64,000 bases of DNA from Siphonodentalium dalli (Eukaryota > Mollusca > Scaphopoda > Gadilida > Siphonodentaliidae). Where the stretch lies: the NCBI GenBank assembly GCA_032622095.1, contig CP136061.1, forward strand, positions 44,399,797 to 44,463,796, written 5' to 3'. The translations under genes and the position numbers were made by a program. This document shows, in pieces, positions 34,450 through 46,852 of this stretch; within the stretch, counting starts at the first letter, position 1; every line of letters begins with the position of its first letter. The notes under the pieces are model-generated. The model ran no database searches and had not been told where the DNA came from. It worked only from the letters and a program-made list of their open reading frames with translations.

Positions 34450-36580
34450 GGCCAATTTGGCCGGTTACTTCATGTCTGTTTTTCATCTGACGTGTGTGTC
34501 GAATAAATGATGTGGAGGATTTATGTAAATGTTAGCCCAAACTACATTTCCAAGTAACGATGGTTTTGTTGTTTATTTTGAGGAATAATACCGCGTCAGA
34601 TGAATTCAGCCCAAATATGTTAACAGTTGTCGTGTAAAACATTCGGCAGTAGGTTAGCGTTATTTAGTATTTGTGGATGTCCTTTAACATGGGGAAAATA
34701 GACTACTGCGCTTGAACGAGCATGTGAATTTGTCGTTTTTAATGTTAGCAACTTGATAATCAATAACAGAGGCATTCTCTGTCAAATAAGGTCGCTCTAT
34801 TTACGATACCAATTGGGGAACTTTGTAAATTAAATTACGCGTAAAACAGCGTAAACGTATACCTGCTGCAAATAGAGAAGGTGTCGGAATCGGCGTACTC
34901 GCCCCAGGGCTAACTCGCCCCAATCGACGTGTGCCAACTCGGAATAAAAGGCCAGCTCGGAATAAAAAATGTATACGGGGTGCTATATGGCGTTTGGTCC
35001 GTTGTTTCTCAATGAATATTATTGAAATTTGGTGTATATGTCCGGGCTGGGACATGGAATACAACAACGTTTGAATTGTTTTTAAATTTACAAATTTGTT
35101 GATTTTATTCATTTTTTTTTTCGTTCTGAAACACACTATAAAGTGTATATAATATAATAACGAACACGAGACATACATAATTTATAAACTGTTAACAAAA
35201 GATATCAAATTCAATACATGACAAAGATGACTCAGTGGAGTTTATAAAGTGAACATAAAAACATTGAGGTAAGAATCTTTTTAAGTAATGCAACTTTATT
35301 TAATGATAATAAACACATAAATTAAAATAAGAAACATGAGACATACATGATTTATAAACTGTTAACAAAAGATATCAAACTCAATACATGACAAAGATGA
35401 CTCAGTGAAGTTTATAAAGTGAACATAAAAATATTAAGGTAAGAATCTTTTTAAGCATTACTAAACCATTTAGCACAGTCCACTTCACTCATCCGATCAT
35501 CACCAAACTTCATATTTATCTTGATATTGATCTATCAGATGAGAGCTATCAAATATTTTTTTTAATTTTATAGGAAAAAATGGTCGCCAGCGGCCATATT
35601 GCATTTACGTTATATGTTATCGCGTCATGCCGATATCTAGTATTACTTATAAATTTCACATTTTCGGATAGAGTGTCACTGAAACTTTATTTTGTCAGAC
35701 TGTCTGTATAGTCACTGATTATATATGGCAATAATCTGTAATAAGATGTAGCACTATTTTATTTTATATTTACATGCAGTGCTGTTTTTATACAACAATT
35801 CTAATCCCCCTAGATCATCATGTGATCGACCATACATCGCGCGAGGACCTGGTTGAATTAAGGGGGGTTTTATGGATAACTTCTGTCCTCAAGCTAGATT
35901 ATACTTATGACATTTAATGGCATGTGTCTAACGTGGAGGGTTAGATATACTTGAGACACCACCACTCTTCAATTCACACCAAGTTCTCAGCTGTCATATT
36001 CGGATATTAGAACCCATAGCCATGATATATGGTTTATTTTGTGTATACTAGTAATATTGTTATTTTCAGTACCTTTATTTATTATATGCTTCCCCATTAA
36101 ATAGTGGGAAATTGCCGTGGCGTAGAGCGTTTTATCCATCGCCTGGACCGACTCGATGGATAACACTGACCGACTCGATGGATAACACAATAGTATTACT
36201 TTTTCGGAGATTACTTCCGGTTTACAGCGGCGACTCACATTAAGTTTCAAAGCGTATCAATAACAGCCGGAATATTTTTTTAATTATCGATTTTTACGGT
36301 AAAACTGTTATTTAATTGTTATACTGTTAACTCATTTGTTTTAATATATTCTTATCATTAAATTGTGTATATATTAATTTTCTCGCATCATTTCAGAATA
36401 AAACAATGGGGACTATTTCTTATGGCGGGTTTGCTCGATATCTGTCATTCAGTGGTGAGCAAATCAAATGATGGAATGTAAACAAAATGCAAATGTCGAA
36501 GCTTTCTAACAATTTGAAGTGAACTGTAGGACAAAACTAGCAATTTTGGGGCGGTTTATAACGTAGCGACTAGCGCATAT
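34450..36580. other. No recognised gene; one local direct duplication
   Basis: A 125-aa minus-strand open frame (34801-35178) is basic and aromatic-rich without motifs I recognise. A duplication of about 125 bp with 170-bp spacing lies at 35168-35290 and 35338-35455 (GAGACATACAT, TAAACTGTTAACAAAAGATA). Confidence 0.5.
35160..35456 (+). repeat. Direct duplication, spacing 170 bp
   Basis: TTATAAACTGTTAACAAAAG and GTAAGAATCTTTTTAAG occur twice in the same order with only a few substitutions, at 35168-35290 and 35338-35456. Confidence 0.8.
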
Positions 36581-36587
36581 AATAAAA

Positions 36588-36752
36588 AGAACACCTACGT
36601 GTTTTGGTTGAATACCCGGATTATCTCATTCGTGGGTACAAGGAAATACAGAATTTCCACTCGCGGCTTGTAGCCGCTCGTGGAAATTCTGTATTTCCTT
36701 GAACCCACTCATGAGATAATCCGGGTATTCAACCAAAACCCGTAGGTATTCT
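36588..36752. repeat. Single long hairpin, 165 bp
   Basis: AGAACACCTACGTGTTTTGG pairs with CCAAAACCCGTAGGTATTCT across nearly the whole length; the loop region is CGCGGCTTGTAGCCGC. It is a foldback element of unknown family and lacks coding sequence. Confidence 0.8.
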
Positions 36753-37607
36753 CTATATACCAGTACTGTGTATAACAATGCATATAAATTAATCCATGTA
36801 TACATGTATATTGATTCAACGGATTCAGTGGTTTTGTCCATCAGTCTATCAAATTTGCGGGGAAAACATGGCCACAAGCAGTACACCCTGCTAAATTTCG
36901 AATTTGAATCAATTGGCGCACCCTGCAGCCAGCTTTTATTGGAGAACTTTGGATATTTGGATATTTTGGGTCACCGCTAGATGTGAGCCATATTTTGTTC
37001 TCAAACTGTCTTTGTGAAGACATCACTGCCAGCGGTGATCTTGAATTTTACTATTTTTATGGCTAAATAATTTGGTTGATCCTACAGACGACACCCCTTG
37101 TCCGATCGTCACCAGATTCCACAATGATCTTCTGGATAACCAGGGTGAGAGTAATCTAATTTTCCCGAATTTCGTTAAAAAACATTACCACAGGCAGCAA
37201 TTTGGTATCTTACTGTTTGATCCTCTTTTGCATGACTGAATTGTTTAGCAACAGTACAGACATATCCCTCATCTGATAGTCACCAAACTTCACATTGATC
37301 TTCGGGGTGACAACTAGATGGGAGCTATCGAATGCTTTAAATTTTTTTGGAAAACATTGTCGCCAGCAGTCATCTTCTATTTTGGTTTATATATACATGT
37401 ATATCTCTTCATTCGGATAGCCAGTATTACGTAGGTACTTCAACTTTCCGCATTCCTGTCATCATTTGAAATATAAAAATTTACCTGATACATGCACCCT
37501 TCAAAATTTGTTTCGTCGTATCTATTTTAATGACCCGTATGGTAATATTGATACAATATACAGGTATTTAGTTTGTAACTAAATCTAGAAATATATAATA
37601 GTAGCTG

Positions 37608-38092
37608 GTGGACCCGACTTCGTCCGGGATGTTCCCCTCTGATTTTCGGAGAATTGCGCGATTTACCTTGAATTGACCATTTTAAAGGTGAACGTCATGT
37701 CGGGTCACGATTTGACCCGTCCAAAACACTCCCCGGACAAAAGTCACGACAAAAGTACCCGTCGAAATCCGCCCGGCTTTACCCGATTTGACCTTGAATT
37801 GACAATTTTGAATGTCAAGATCAGGTCAGGGTCATGATTTGACCCACCCGAAACACTCCTGGGACAAAAGTAACAGTAGGTATTAAATTTCGTTGAAATA
37901 CTTCCGTTTTACCAGATTTGACCTTGAATTGATCTTTTTGAATGTCAAAGTCAGGTCGGGATCAAGATTTGACCCGTCCAAAATACTCCCTGGAAATAAT
38001 TTCCCCTAGGTATAAAATTTCGTCAAATCTGTCCGGCAGTTTTCCCGGCCATAGCTAACAGACAAACAGACAGACAAATGTTCAAAATATAT
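37608..38092 (+). repeat. Three diverged tandem units (TTGACCTTGAATTGACC), left end of composite
   Basis: Units of about 120-131 bp repeat TGACCTTGAATTGA, GTCGGGTCACGATTTGACCC, CACTCC and GTATAAAATTTCGT. The reverse complement of one unit is at about 45950-46112. Confidence 0.7.
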
Positions 38093-38946
38093 ATTAAACT
38101 AGCTGATGTACTTCGTTCGGGCTATTTAGGGATTTTTTGTGATCGCCTCCATCTGGACAGTACCCAGTATATACAGCGTCTGGCCAAACTATTGTTCTCT
38201 TGGTCCAGAAACATGCCTGTATCAACACGTTCGAGAACATGGTCCCACGTGAAATTGGACCCGTCCATATTGCTCCCGGGATCGAAGTAGTCCTACACAC
38301 AATTTTTTAGTCGGATCGGTCAAGGTCCAGAAACCTGCCTATGAGCGAGGTCAAGTTGACACGTTAAATACCAAATCCGAGTCGGATCAGTCGAGCAGTG
38401 TTAGAGTCTATAACACATACAGCCATGCATTCATGCATACACACATATACATACAGACAGGTGTTCCAAAATGTATAATCGATAGCTACAACAATTATAT
38501 GGTAGATAGTTCACGGCCGACCTGATGCATGCATCTTAGTTTTCTTGTTCATTTGTTGTTCGCCGAGTTGGAAAACATTTAACGATGCATATTATAGTCA
38601 CGATCCAACGCCAAGTTATATACGAGACAACCTTGAATTATCCACATAAACAATTACGTTGACAAAGCGGCAATCTGCTGTGAAAGTGGTCGGTTATTGA
38701 GATTCCGCCCACGACAATATCTGTATGATAGTTGTTTATCGCGTGCCCGCAAAATGTCAGACAGTCATTTGACATATAGTCAAGTGATGACTGTATAATA
38801 ATATGCCTTCATAACTACAAAACAGAAATGCAAAAAAAATTCTTAAAGGCACAGTAGGCCTTGGATGTAGGTTTTAATTCTGAAATAAAAGTTACCAAAT
38901 TATGAATTTCCCCAAGAATGTACTAATAGCATAGTATAATGATAGT

Positions 38947-39297
38947 ATGCACGCGATATTTTATCCACAAAACACTTTGTGTGAGCCGAGCATTTGTTTA
39001 TTTCGTTGCGCAATACGTCCGCTGAGAATAGAAACTGGCAGATTTCGAAATGAGAAAGTTGATGAACGAATTTGTACTCTGTGCGACCTGCAAGAAATAG
39101 AGGATGAAAGCCACTTTCTTTTGCGCTGCCCGCTGTACACACATTTAAGGTCCCGGCTCCTGGATTATATTCCCGTTGATATTACTATTACTGATGAAAA
39201 TAACAACGCATTGACTGAAATAATTTCATATCCACGTCAGTTAGCAAAATTCCTTTTTGATGCCTTTACGAAAAGAAAAAATTGTCTCTATAAATAA
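38947..39297 (+). pseudogene. LINE ORF2 C-terminal fragment (5'-truncated)
   Basis: The frame encodes RPLRIETGRFRNEKVDERIC and then a zinc-knuckle-like C-x2-C-x9-H-x4-C (CTLC ... H ... C). It ends at a TAA after LAKFLFDAFTKRKN. This arrangement, an arginine-rich run before a CCHC cluster near the end of the protein, is typical of the region after the reverse transcriptase in many invertebrate non-LTR retrotransposons. The endonuclease and polymerase parts are absent. The initial methionine is probably not a real start. Confidence 0.7.
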
Positions 39298-39519
39298 CTA
39301 TTGGAATGGTAAACTCCATATTATATATAATTGTTAAAGATCACTCTCGTGAAATATATGACTTTTCCGACATATAGATACGAATGAACGATAATCCCAA
39401 GAATTTTCAATGCAATGCCTCTGAACATTACAGCACACGCATGCAATTACATACTATAATCGTGACTTATAGGCCCCATGTGGGCGGGTGCAATATCATT
39501 ATTTGTTTATCTATCTATA

Positions 39520-39860
39520 CTATATATTTTGAGACTTCGTATATATGTGTGTATATATATGTGTGTGGGTACTTCATAGAATCCAAAACGCGTGTACATA
39601 TTGAGCTCAAACTTCCTATGTAAGTGTCAAATCCCACCGACACGACCGTGGTCGCGGTTTAGAGAAGCTCAGAGCACCCGTTCTCCAATCTCAAATCACC
39701 GCAAAGGCACTTCGGGGGTTAAGGCATCAATGCTCTTTATCTATACCATATACGGAGTTGTTAACGACAAACGCTCTTTATTGCAATCGGCAGTTTGTTT
39801 ACCGAGCACCGACGGTCATGCATTAGTTCAGTGCGTTTGTCGCATTCATTCGATAGCAGA
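39520..39860 (+). repeat. Internal repeat of composite, copy 1 (GAGCTCAAACTTCC)
   Basis: ATATATTTTGAGACTTCGTA, TTGAGCTCAAACTTCCTATG, GAGAAGCTCAGAGCACC and CGCTCTTTAT recur at 40530-40810 and 45425-45680. The same order is kept, diverged. Confidence 0.65.
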
Positions 39861-40529
39861 CCATTAATTCGATCAGTGCTTTACTGTCATTCATCTTATC
39901 AGACGGCATTGTTATCATTCATTCGATAGCATTGCATTCATCTGACCATTGTTAGCAGACTGCATTGTTATCAGTTTGCTTGGTTTTGTTTGCCGACGCT
40001 CGATAGCATTCTTTTCCTACGGCCAGGTTTTGTTTACCGAGCGCCGTTGCATTGCATTCTGACCATACGAATCAGAGAATTCCAGGGAGTGCCGATTGAG
40101 CTCAAACTTGCTACCTACGGGAAGTGTCATATATATGTGTGTGTGTCCTTTATAGACTCGAACCGATTGAGCTCAAACTTGCTAAATACGGGAAATGTCA
40201 TGGACGGGTTCATTGAAAAACAAAACAAAATCGGGTAAAATTGAAAAACAAAATTAAAAAGGCACAATTAACTCCTTGAAAAACCAAAACAAATCGGGTA
40301 AAATTTAAAAACAAAAAATTCAATTAAAAAATTCAAAAGGCACAATTAACTCATTGAAAAACAAAAACATTAACTCATTGAAAAACAAAAATTCAAATTG
40401 TCATGTTTCTGACTATTGCCGAAATTTGGTGCAAATGCAGCACAATTGACTCGGAACCTGTTGCAATTGCTTTTTCGAACAAAGCCATGTGACGAATGCC
40501 GCCAGTGGCGGGCTAACCTGCTAGTCTCC

Positions 40530-40815
40530 TATATATTTTGAGACTTCCGTATATAAATATATATGTGTGTGTGTGTGTGCATGTGTGTACTTTATAGAAT
40601 CGAAAACGGCTGGTCAGATCGAGCTCAAACTTCCCATCTAAGGGTCAAAACCCACGGGAATGGCCGTCGTCGCGTTTTAGACAAGCTCTGAGCACTCATT
40701 CTCCACTCCCAATCACAAAAAACGGCACTGCGGGGGTTAATCACGTGATAATTTAATGAGCGTTTGTATATGACGCGTCGCTATAAAAGAGCGTTTGTTT
40801 ACAATTCAACGCAAC
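40530..40815 (+). repeat. Internal repeat of composite, copy 2, with TATAAAAG box
   Basis: It contains CTATATATTTTGAGACTTCC, CGAGCTCAAACTTCCCATC and ACTGCGGGGGTTAATCACGT, followed by CGCTATAAAAGAGCGTTTG near 40780. The TATAAAAG could be a promoter box, but no downstream gene is recognised. Confidence 0.6.
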
Positions 40816-40824
40816 GTTATCGCT

Positions 40825-41170
40825 TGAAATTTTGCATCGAAAAACATTAATTTCTTTCATCAAAAACATAATTACGTGTTGGACTCTGTCATTTTAAGAA
40901 TATGTAAGTATTACACACAGACACACCAAGTCTCAGCTTAAAATTTTGAAAAATAAGAGTTTTATCGACATAAATTGATTTTAATGGTAAATCCTGTGTT
41001 AAAATTTAGCATCGAAACAAATTTAATTTCTTCCATCTAAAACATAATTACGTGTTGGACTGTGTCATTTTATGAACATCTAAGTATTACACGCAGACAC
41101 ACGAAGTCTCAGCTTGAAATTTTGAAAAATAACAGTTTTATCGACATAAATCGATTTGAATGCGAAATCC
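40825..41170 (+). repeat. Direct duplication, about 170 bp
   Basis: TTGAAATTTTGCATCGAAAA, ATAATTACGTGTTGGACT, AAGTATTACAC and AAGTCTCAGCTT recur once, about 170 bp downstream, with few changes. Confidence 0.75.
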
Positions 41171-41224
41171 TTCACCTGCTCGAGAACGAAATGTCTCCCG
41201 AGGAGAGCAGCTCCAAGGGTGTGT

Positions 41225-44110
41225 CTTTTTACCGGATTCCGGATCCCGGATTTTGACCCGGATTTCAGTGTCTTTTTACCGGATTTCGACCCGGATTCGG
41301 GTATGAATTTCATGCTTATTTTATCACACATTTAACCCATTAAAAGCCATTTCTGACACGCGGAAACTGGTTATGAGGTGAGATTAAACCAATATAGGGC
41401 TGTCGTGCTCATTCAACCCGATTAATCGTATTTAAAGGTACATATCGTGCCCGGATCAGCATACTTCTTATTTTTTCATATAGACACGGCGGTTGGATTG
41501 ATTTTACGTGATCATGATGGCATTTAAGGGAACACACCATGTCCGGATCCGAATTAATTATCTCGTAATTATTGATCACATTTAAAGGTAGATATTATGT
41601 CCGGATCAGGTTTTTTTCTCACTCTTTTTTTTCCATATAAATTATCGTCTTTTTGATATAATAAATGTCACGTGGAACAAAGTTATAAGTTGATTTTGAG
41701 ACGTTATACTAGGCTGTTGGATTGATTTCACGGAAAAATTATTGCATTTAAAGGTACACACCATGTGCGGAACCGCATTAATTTCCACGTATTTACTGAT
41801 AATATTTAAAGGTACAGATTATGCCCGGATCCGGATTTTTCTTCTTATAAAGTAATGCTTATAGTTCTTTTCTATTTCATATAAATAGTCGAGTGTTTAA
41901 TACATTAAATGGCAGCTGAGCCACGCGGAACTCAGTTTATTTGGAAACGGTGAACACGGCGCTTGGATTGATTTCATGCGAGAATGAGCCCATTTACAGA
42001 CAAACTTTATGCCCGGATCTGGATCCGGATTTTATGTGTCTTTTTCTAATTTCGACCCGAACCCTGATCTCAATTTTATGTTTATTATAACCCATGTTTA
42101 ACATATTAAAAGACATTTCAGACCCGCGAAAACATGGCACAGGTTGCGTTTAACAGTAATATCATTGGAATTGAAATAAATTGACTTGCTTTTGTGAAGA
42201 ATTTTTGTTCTCCACCCCACAAAAATACCTGGTGCAGTTTAAATGGTTTATTGGTTTAGTTCGATTATAAACGATTATATTTGTGATACTAGTAGTATTA
42301 CTATTGTAAATTCGATATTTAAGCCGGTTTAAGTGAGATAGATGTACGACTTGTATTAAGCGTTTTATGTCACGACGCCCGAATCGTTATAAAAACACGG
42401 ATAGCATATTCATCCCGTGTCAGCCCGCTACTGTTTATACAGTGATTATCTAGTTTAAAGGTACAGACCATGCCCGAATCCGGTTTAAAAAATAAAATCT
42501 CCATATAGATTAACGCCTATTTAATATATTAAATGTCAGCTGAGTTAAGAGGAAGTTAGAAGTTGATTTTGAGAGGTTAGACCCGGCTGTTGGATTTATT
42601 TCATGCCATGCACGGATCTGAATTAATTATTTATTTATTAATCATTTTTAAAGGTACAGATTATGCCCGGATCCCGATTGTTCTCCTTTCACTTATAAAT
42701 TAACTCCTATTTAATACATTAAATGCCAGCGGAGTCACGTGGAACCAGGTTTTAGAATTAGTCCGTTTAAAGACACACTTTATTTCCCTATTTGAATCCG
42801 GATTTGATGTGTCTCTTTTTGCTGATTTCGACCCTAACCGGGTTTGCATTTTATGTTTATTATATCCCACATTTAACACATTGAAAGACATGTCAGACAC
42901 GCGGAAACATGGCACAGGTTGGGTTTGAACAGAACAGAAAATATAAACATATACGCATGGTTGTTTAATAAATATACAACAGATATCTATCAATTACTGA
43001 AACGGTACTATTAGAACAAAATACTTCATTCAATACTGATATCAGTTTGAAATATATAACATTTTGGCTGTCGTTGGAACTGTTTGTTTAAAGGCACGTG
43101 CGGCCTTAATTGTCGAAAATATTCATATTTGTTCCAAACACCGTAAACAGAAAAACATTAAAACGCATACAGTTCCGTTCATATATACCGTGACCATCGC
43201 GTAAACAGCTTGTTATCATAAAGACCTACTATATTTTACATAAGCAAGAGCCCGATTGTGTTACAGAAGTCAGCACAATGCTACTGGCTAATCACACACA
43301 AATGGCATAAACGCTCTTTATTAGTTCCATATCAGGTATTCACCAACAAAGAACGCTCTTTATGTTTACAATCATAATATAAACAAACACCATAAAAGTA
43401 ACTTTTTATGCTTTTGTTTACATAACAATGGTCAAACATATGACCATAACATACTGTTTATTCGATATTTCTTATGTGTATACGGACACAGTCTATCTAC
43501 ATTTTGATGTTCTTTCTGTTTGTGGCGGTTTTTGACGGGTGGAGATATTTTCACAGGATATCCACCGCCAAGGCCAACCTTGTCTTTAAGAACCAATATG
43601 TTGTTTGTTTAAAAACTTATAAACTACCAATATGCTATCCGTTTCTGGTGGTCACCCGCTGGGGTTGTTTGTTTAAGAACGAATACACTACCTATATGCT
43701 AGAGGATGTTTGTTTAAGAACACACAATGTCCGAATCCGGATTGTTACGTGTTTTTAATCCGGATTTTTCCTCGGATCTGGAACCCAATTTCATGTTTAT
43801 TTTATCCCATATTTAACACACATTAAAAGCCATTTCAGTCACGCGGAAATAGGTCAAAGATTTCAGTTGAATCAATATGGACCCGATGAGTTTATTCCAC
43901 CCGATACTTTAACACATTTGAATGTATAAATCCTGCCTGTCCGAATATATATTTTTTTCTTCATATAACCCCGGTTATTGTATTGATCTGACGTGAGGAA
44001 TATTGCATTCGAGGAAACATACCATGTTCGGATCCGAAATAATTATCGCGTATTTATTGATCATATTTAAAGATACTGATCATGCCCGGATCCCATTTTC
44101 AATTTATATC
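41225..44110 (+). repeat. Degenerate array of TTTAAAGGTACA / GCCCGGATCCGG units
   Basis: ATTTAAAGGTACA followed by ATGCCCGGATC recurs near 41434, 41578, 41748, 41808, 42455, 42650 and 44066. It alternates with ATTAAATG..AGC.GAGTCACGCGGAA near 41337, 41902, 42106, 42527, 42716, 42876 and 43813. Spacing is irregular (roughly 100-200 bases). It is an old, diverged tandem array; the right arm holds the mirror image. Confidence 0.65.
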
Positions 44111-45358
44111 TTTATTTTATCCTGCCAAGTCATCATTTATAATCGTATGCATTTCGGAATTTAATACAATTAGGAAACTTATGGATTTTTAAATAGTAAA
44201 ACCAGTTCGATTTATTTCGGTTATAATAAACATAAAATTGAGATCAGGGTTCGGGTCGAAATTAGAAAAAGACACAAAAAATCTTCACAAAAGCAAGTCA
44301 ATTTATTTCAATCCCAATGATATTACTGTTAAACGCAACCTGTGCCATGTTTTCGCGGGTCTGAAATGTCTTTTAATGTGTTAAACATGGGTTATAATAA
44401 ACATAATTTGAGATCAGGGTTCGGGTCGAAATTAGAAAAAGACACATAAAATCCGGATCCAGATCCGGGCATAAAGTTTGTCTGTAAATGGGCTCATTCT
44501 CGCTTGAAATCAATCCAAGCGCCATGTTCACTGTTTCCAAATAAACTGAGTTCCGCGTGGCTCAGCTGCCATTTAATGTATTAAATACTTGACTATTTAT
44601 ATGAAATAGAAAAGAACTATTCGTATCCGAATCCGGGAATGATCTGATCTAAACATCAACATCTATAACCTAGTTCCACGCGACTCAGTTTACATTTATT
44701 GTATTAAATAAGCATTACTTTATAAGAAGAAAAATCCGGAACGGGCATAATCTGTACCTTTAAATATTATCAGTAAATACGTGGAAATTAATTCGGTTCC
44801 GCACACGGTGTGTACCTTTAAGTGCGATAATCATTCCGTGAAATCAATCCAACAGCCTAGTATAACGTCTCAAAATCAACTTATAACTTTGTTCCACGTT
44901 ACATTTAATATATCAAAAAGACGATAATTTATATGGAAAAAAAGAGAGAGAAAAAAACCGGATCCGGACATGATATCTACCTTTAAATATGATCAATAAT
45001 TACGAGATAATTAATTCGGATCCGGACATGGTGTGTTCCCTTAAATGCCATCATGATCACGTAAAATCAATCCAACCGCCGTGTCTATATGAAAAAATAA
45101 GAAGTATGCTGATCCGGGCACGATATGTACCTTTAAATACGATTAATCGGGTTGAATGAGCACAACAGCCCTATATTGGTTTAATCTCACCTCCTAACCA
45201 GTTTCCGCGTGTCAGAAACGGCTTTTAATGGGTTAAATGTGTGATAAAACAAGCATGAAATGCATACCCGAATCCGGGTCGAAATCCGGTAAAAAGACAA
45301 CTAAATCCGGGTCGAAATCCGGGTCGAAATCCGGGATCCGGAATCGGTAAAAGACACA
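41225..45358. repeat. Large inverted repeat, arms about 1 kb (41225-42205 and 44285-45358)
   Basis: The left arm begins TGTCTTTTTACCGGATT and the right arm ends with its complement (TCGGTAAAAGACACACC). Matching pairs include GCACGATATGTACCTTTAAA, CAATCCAACCGCCGTGTCTA, and CAAGTCAATTTATTTCAAT at the inner edge. An indel of about 100 bp (near 44610-44710) offsets the two halves. The 2-kb centre carries further diverged copies of the same motif units. The repeat is non-coding. Confidence 0.85.
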
Positions 45359-45424
45359 CCCAGCTCCGAGGCATTCGTCCGGTCCCATGAAAATTCTATG
45401 GAAGCAAAATGGTCAACTCGGGAC

Positions 45425-45690
45425 GGGTAATATATATTTTGGGACTTCTGTTTGTCTGTCTGTCTGTTAGCTATGGCCGGGAAAACGGCTGGACCGATTC
45501 AGCTCAAACTTCCAATCTAAGGTTAAAAACCCACGGGCAGTGTTTACCGCCGTTTTGGAGAAGCTCACAGCACCCCTTCTCCACACACAGTCACCAAAAT
45601 GACCGTCATTGGCACTGTGGAATTAATCGCGTTGATAGTTAAAGAGCGTTCGTATCAGCAGTGTCGTTGATAAAGAGCGTATGCGTGTAG
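45425..45690 (+). repeat. Internal repeat of composite, copy 3
   Basis: TATATATTTTGGGACTTCTG, GTCTGTCTGTCTGTTAGC and TTCAGCTCAAACTTCCAATC match the copies at 39520 and 40530; the block ends in AAAGAGCG repeats. Confidence 0.65.
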
Positions 45691-46154
45691 TGTGATTCTT
45701 ATGTCTGGGGACAGACGTGAGTGTGTCTGTATCCAGACATATGAGCGTGTTGTGTCATTCTTATGTCTGTCTTCGTACTTAGGGGTTCCAAGGAACGGGG
45801 AGATTTTCATCGAGTAAGTTTTTCCGCCCGAGGTGATCTTCACCTTGAAACGGGTACCCACAAACGTACCACTTTTACGGACGGGTACCATCACGGGACG
45901 GGTACCATCATTTATCTTGATTAAAAAGGCAGAATTAACTCAAATTGAATTAAATAATTAACGGATTTTGACGAAATTTGATACCTAGGGATACTTTTAT
46001 CGGGGGAGTGTTTTCGGCGGGTCAAATCGTGACCCCGACCTGACCTTGACCTTAAAAATGGTCAATTCAAGGTCAAAGCCCGGACGAAGTCGGGTCACCT
46101 GCTAGTGTAATATATTTATGTATTGTAGATGCACATGTCACGTTAATAAATGAT

Positions 46155-46204
46155 TATCTCTCTCTCCTCTCTCTCTCCCCTCTCTCTCCTCTATCTCTCT
46201 CTAT
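46155..46204. repeat. CT-rich microsatellite
   Basis: Interrupted TCTCTC runs lie just outside the right end of the composite. Confidence 0.85.
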
Positions 46205-46615
46205 TATATACAGTACGTAAAGAGTGTGCAATAAGCAAAATACTCAGTAACGTGGATTTTTTGGGGGGGGGGCGGGTGGATTCACGGTGACCCTATACGA
46301 GAGATAAATTCCCTGGTCTCCCTTCAAATTATAGGTCGCACGAAAAGACTACTGTAAAAGTACATTTATTCGTGATGGTCACATTTTCGTGGTTGTCGTG
46401 GTTGTTGATTGACCCGATGTAAATTCCACGTCTGTAGGGAGTTATATTATGAGAAGAGAGTGACTTCCGCATAGGTTATGTAGGTTTATGTAATACAATC
46501 CCGTTGTTGACTATCTCAATAGTCGTCAACAAAAGCTTGGACACTCGACATGCTAATTACTTATACGCCTACAGCGGATGCGCTATTTCCGACGGATCGC
46601 CGAGGTGTCTGCACT

Positions 46616-46852
46616 CAAGCCTTGAAATAGTGTGTCTGTCATTTGCAGAATGAGGTCCCCAGAGGGTGAATTTAGTGATGCTACCCCGCATAGCGGGATA
46701 GCATCACCAAATTCACCCTCCGGGGACCTCATTCTGCTTACACCTCAGCAGAATGATGTTCCCAGAGAGAGAATGCTATGCGGGGTAGCATCACTAAATT
46801 CCCCCTCTGGGAACCTCATTCTGCAATGACAGAAACACTATTTCAAGGCTTG
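46616..46852. mobile_element. hAT-like double-palindrome MITE, copy B
   Basis: It has the same termini (CAAGCCTTGAAATAG / CTATTTCAAGGCTTG) and internal GCAGAATGAGGTCCCC hairpins as 18603-18856. The flanks give a perfect 8-bp target duplication, TCTGCACT on both sides. One internal half is shortened. Confidence 0.85.

Larger units (their letters stand above)
37605..46112. mobile_element. 8.5-kb composite bounded by inverted ends (GACCCGACTTCGTCCGGG)
   Basis: The left end GGTGGACCCGACTTCGTCCG pairs with CGGACGAAGTCGGGTCACCT at the right end. Inwards, TTGAATTGACCATTTT and GGTCACGATTTGACCCG also have complements at the right, as does CCGGCCATAGCTAACAGACA (38031-38060 versus about 45460-45480). 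Inside lie three related segments at 39580, 40600 and 45480, a LINE fragment, and a second inverted repeat with a different centre. No transposase is recognised. It may be one large foldback element or nested insertions. Confidence 0.55.

Noticed and set aside
34801-35178. 125-residue minus-strand frame
   Set aside because: Low-complexity basic/aromatic composition, overlapping a local duplication; no family recognised.
40775-40800. TATAAAAG as a functional promoter
   Set aside because: It lies inside a repeat and no gene is recognised downstream, so it is not called as a promoter.
41200-41256. Peptide SSSKGVSFYRIP near the left edge of the inner inverted repeat, resembling part of a THAP domain
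   Set aside because: Only about eight residues agree, the expected upstream cysteines are absent, and the underlying TGTCTTTTTACCGG is part of the repeated non-coding units, so chance is more likely.
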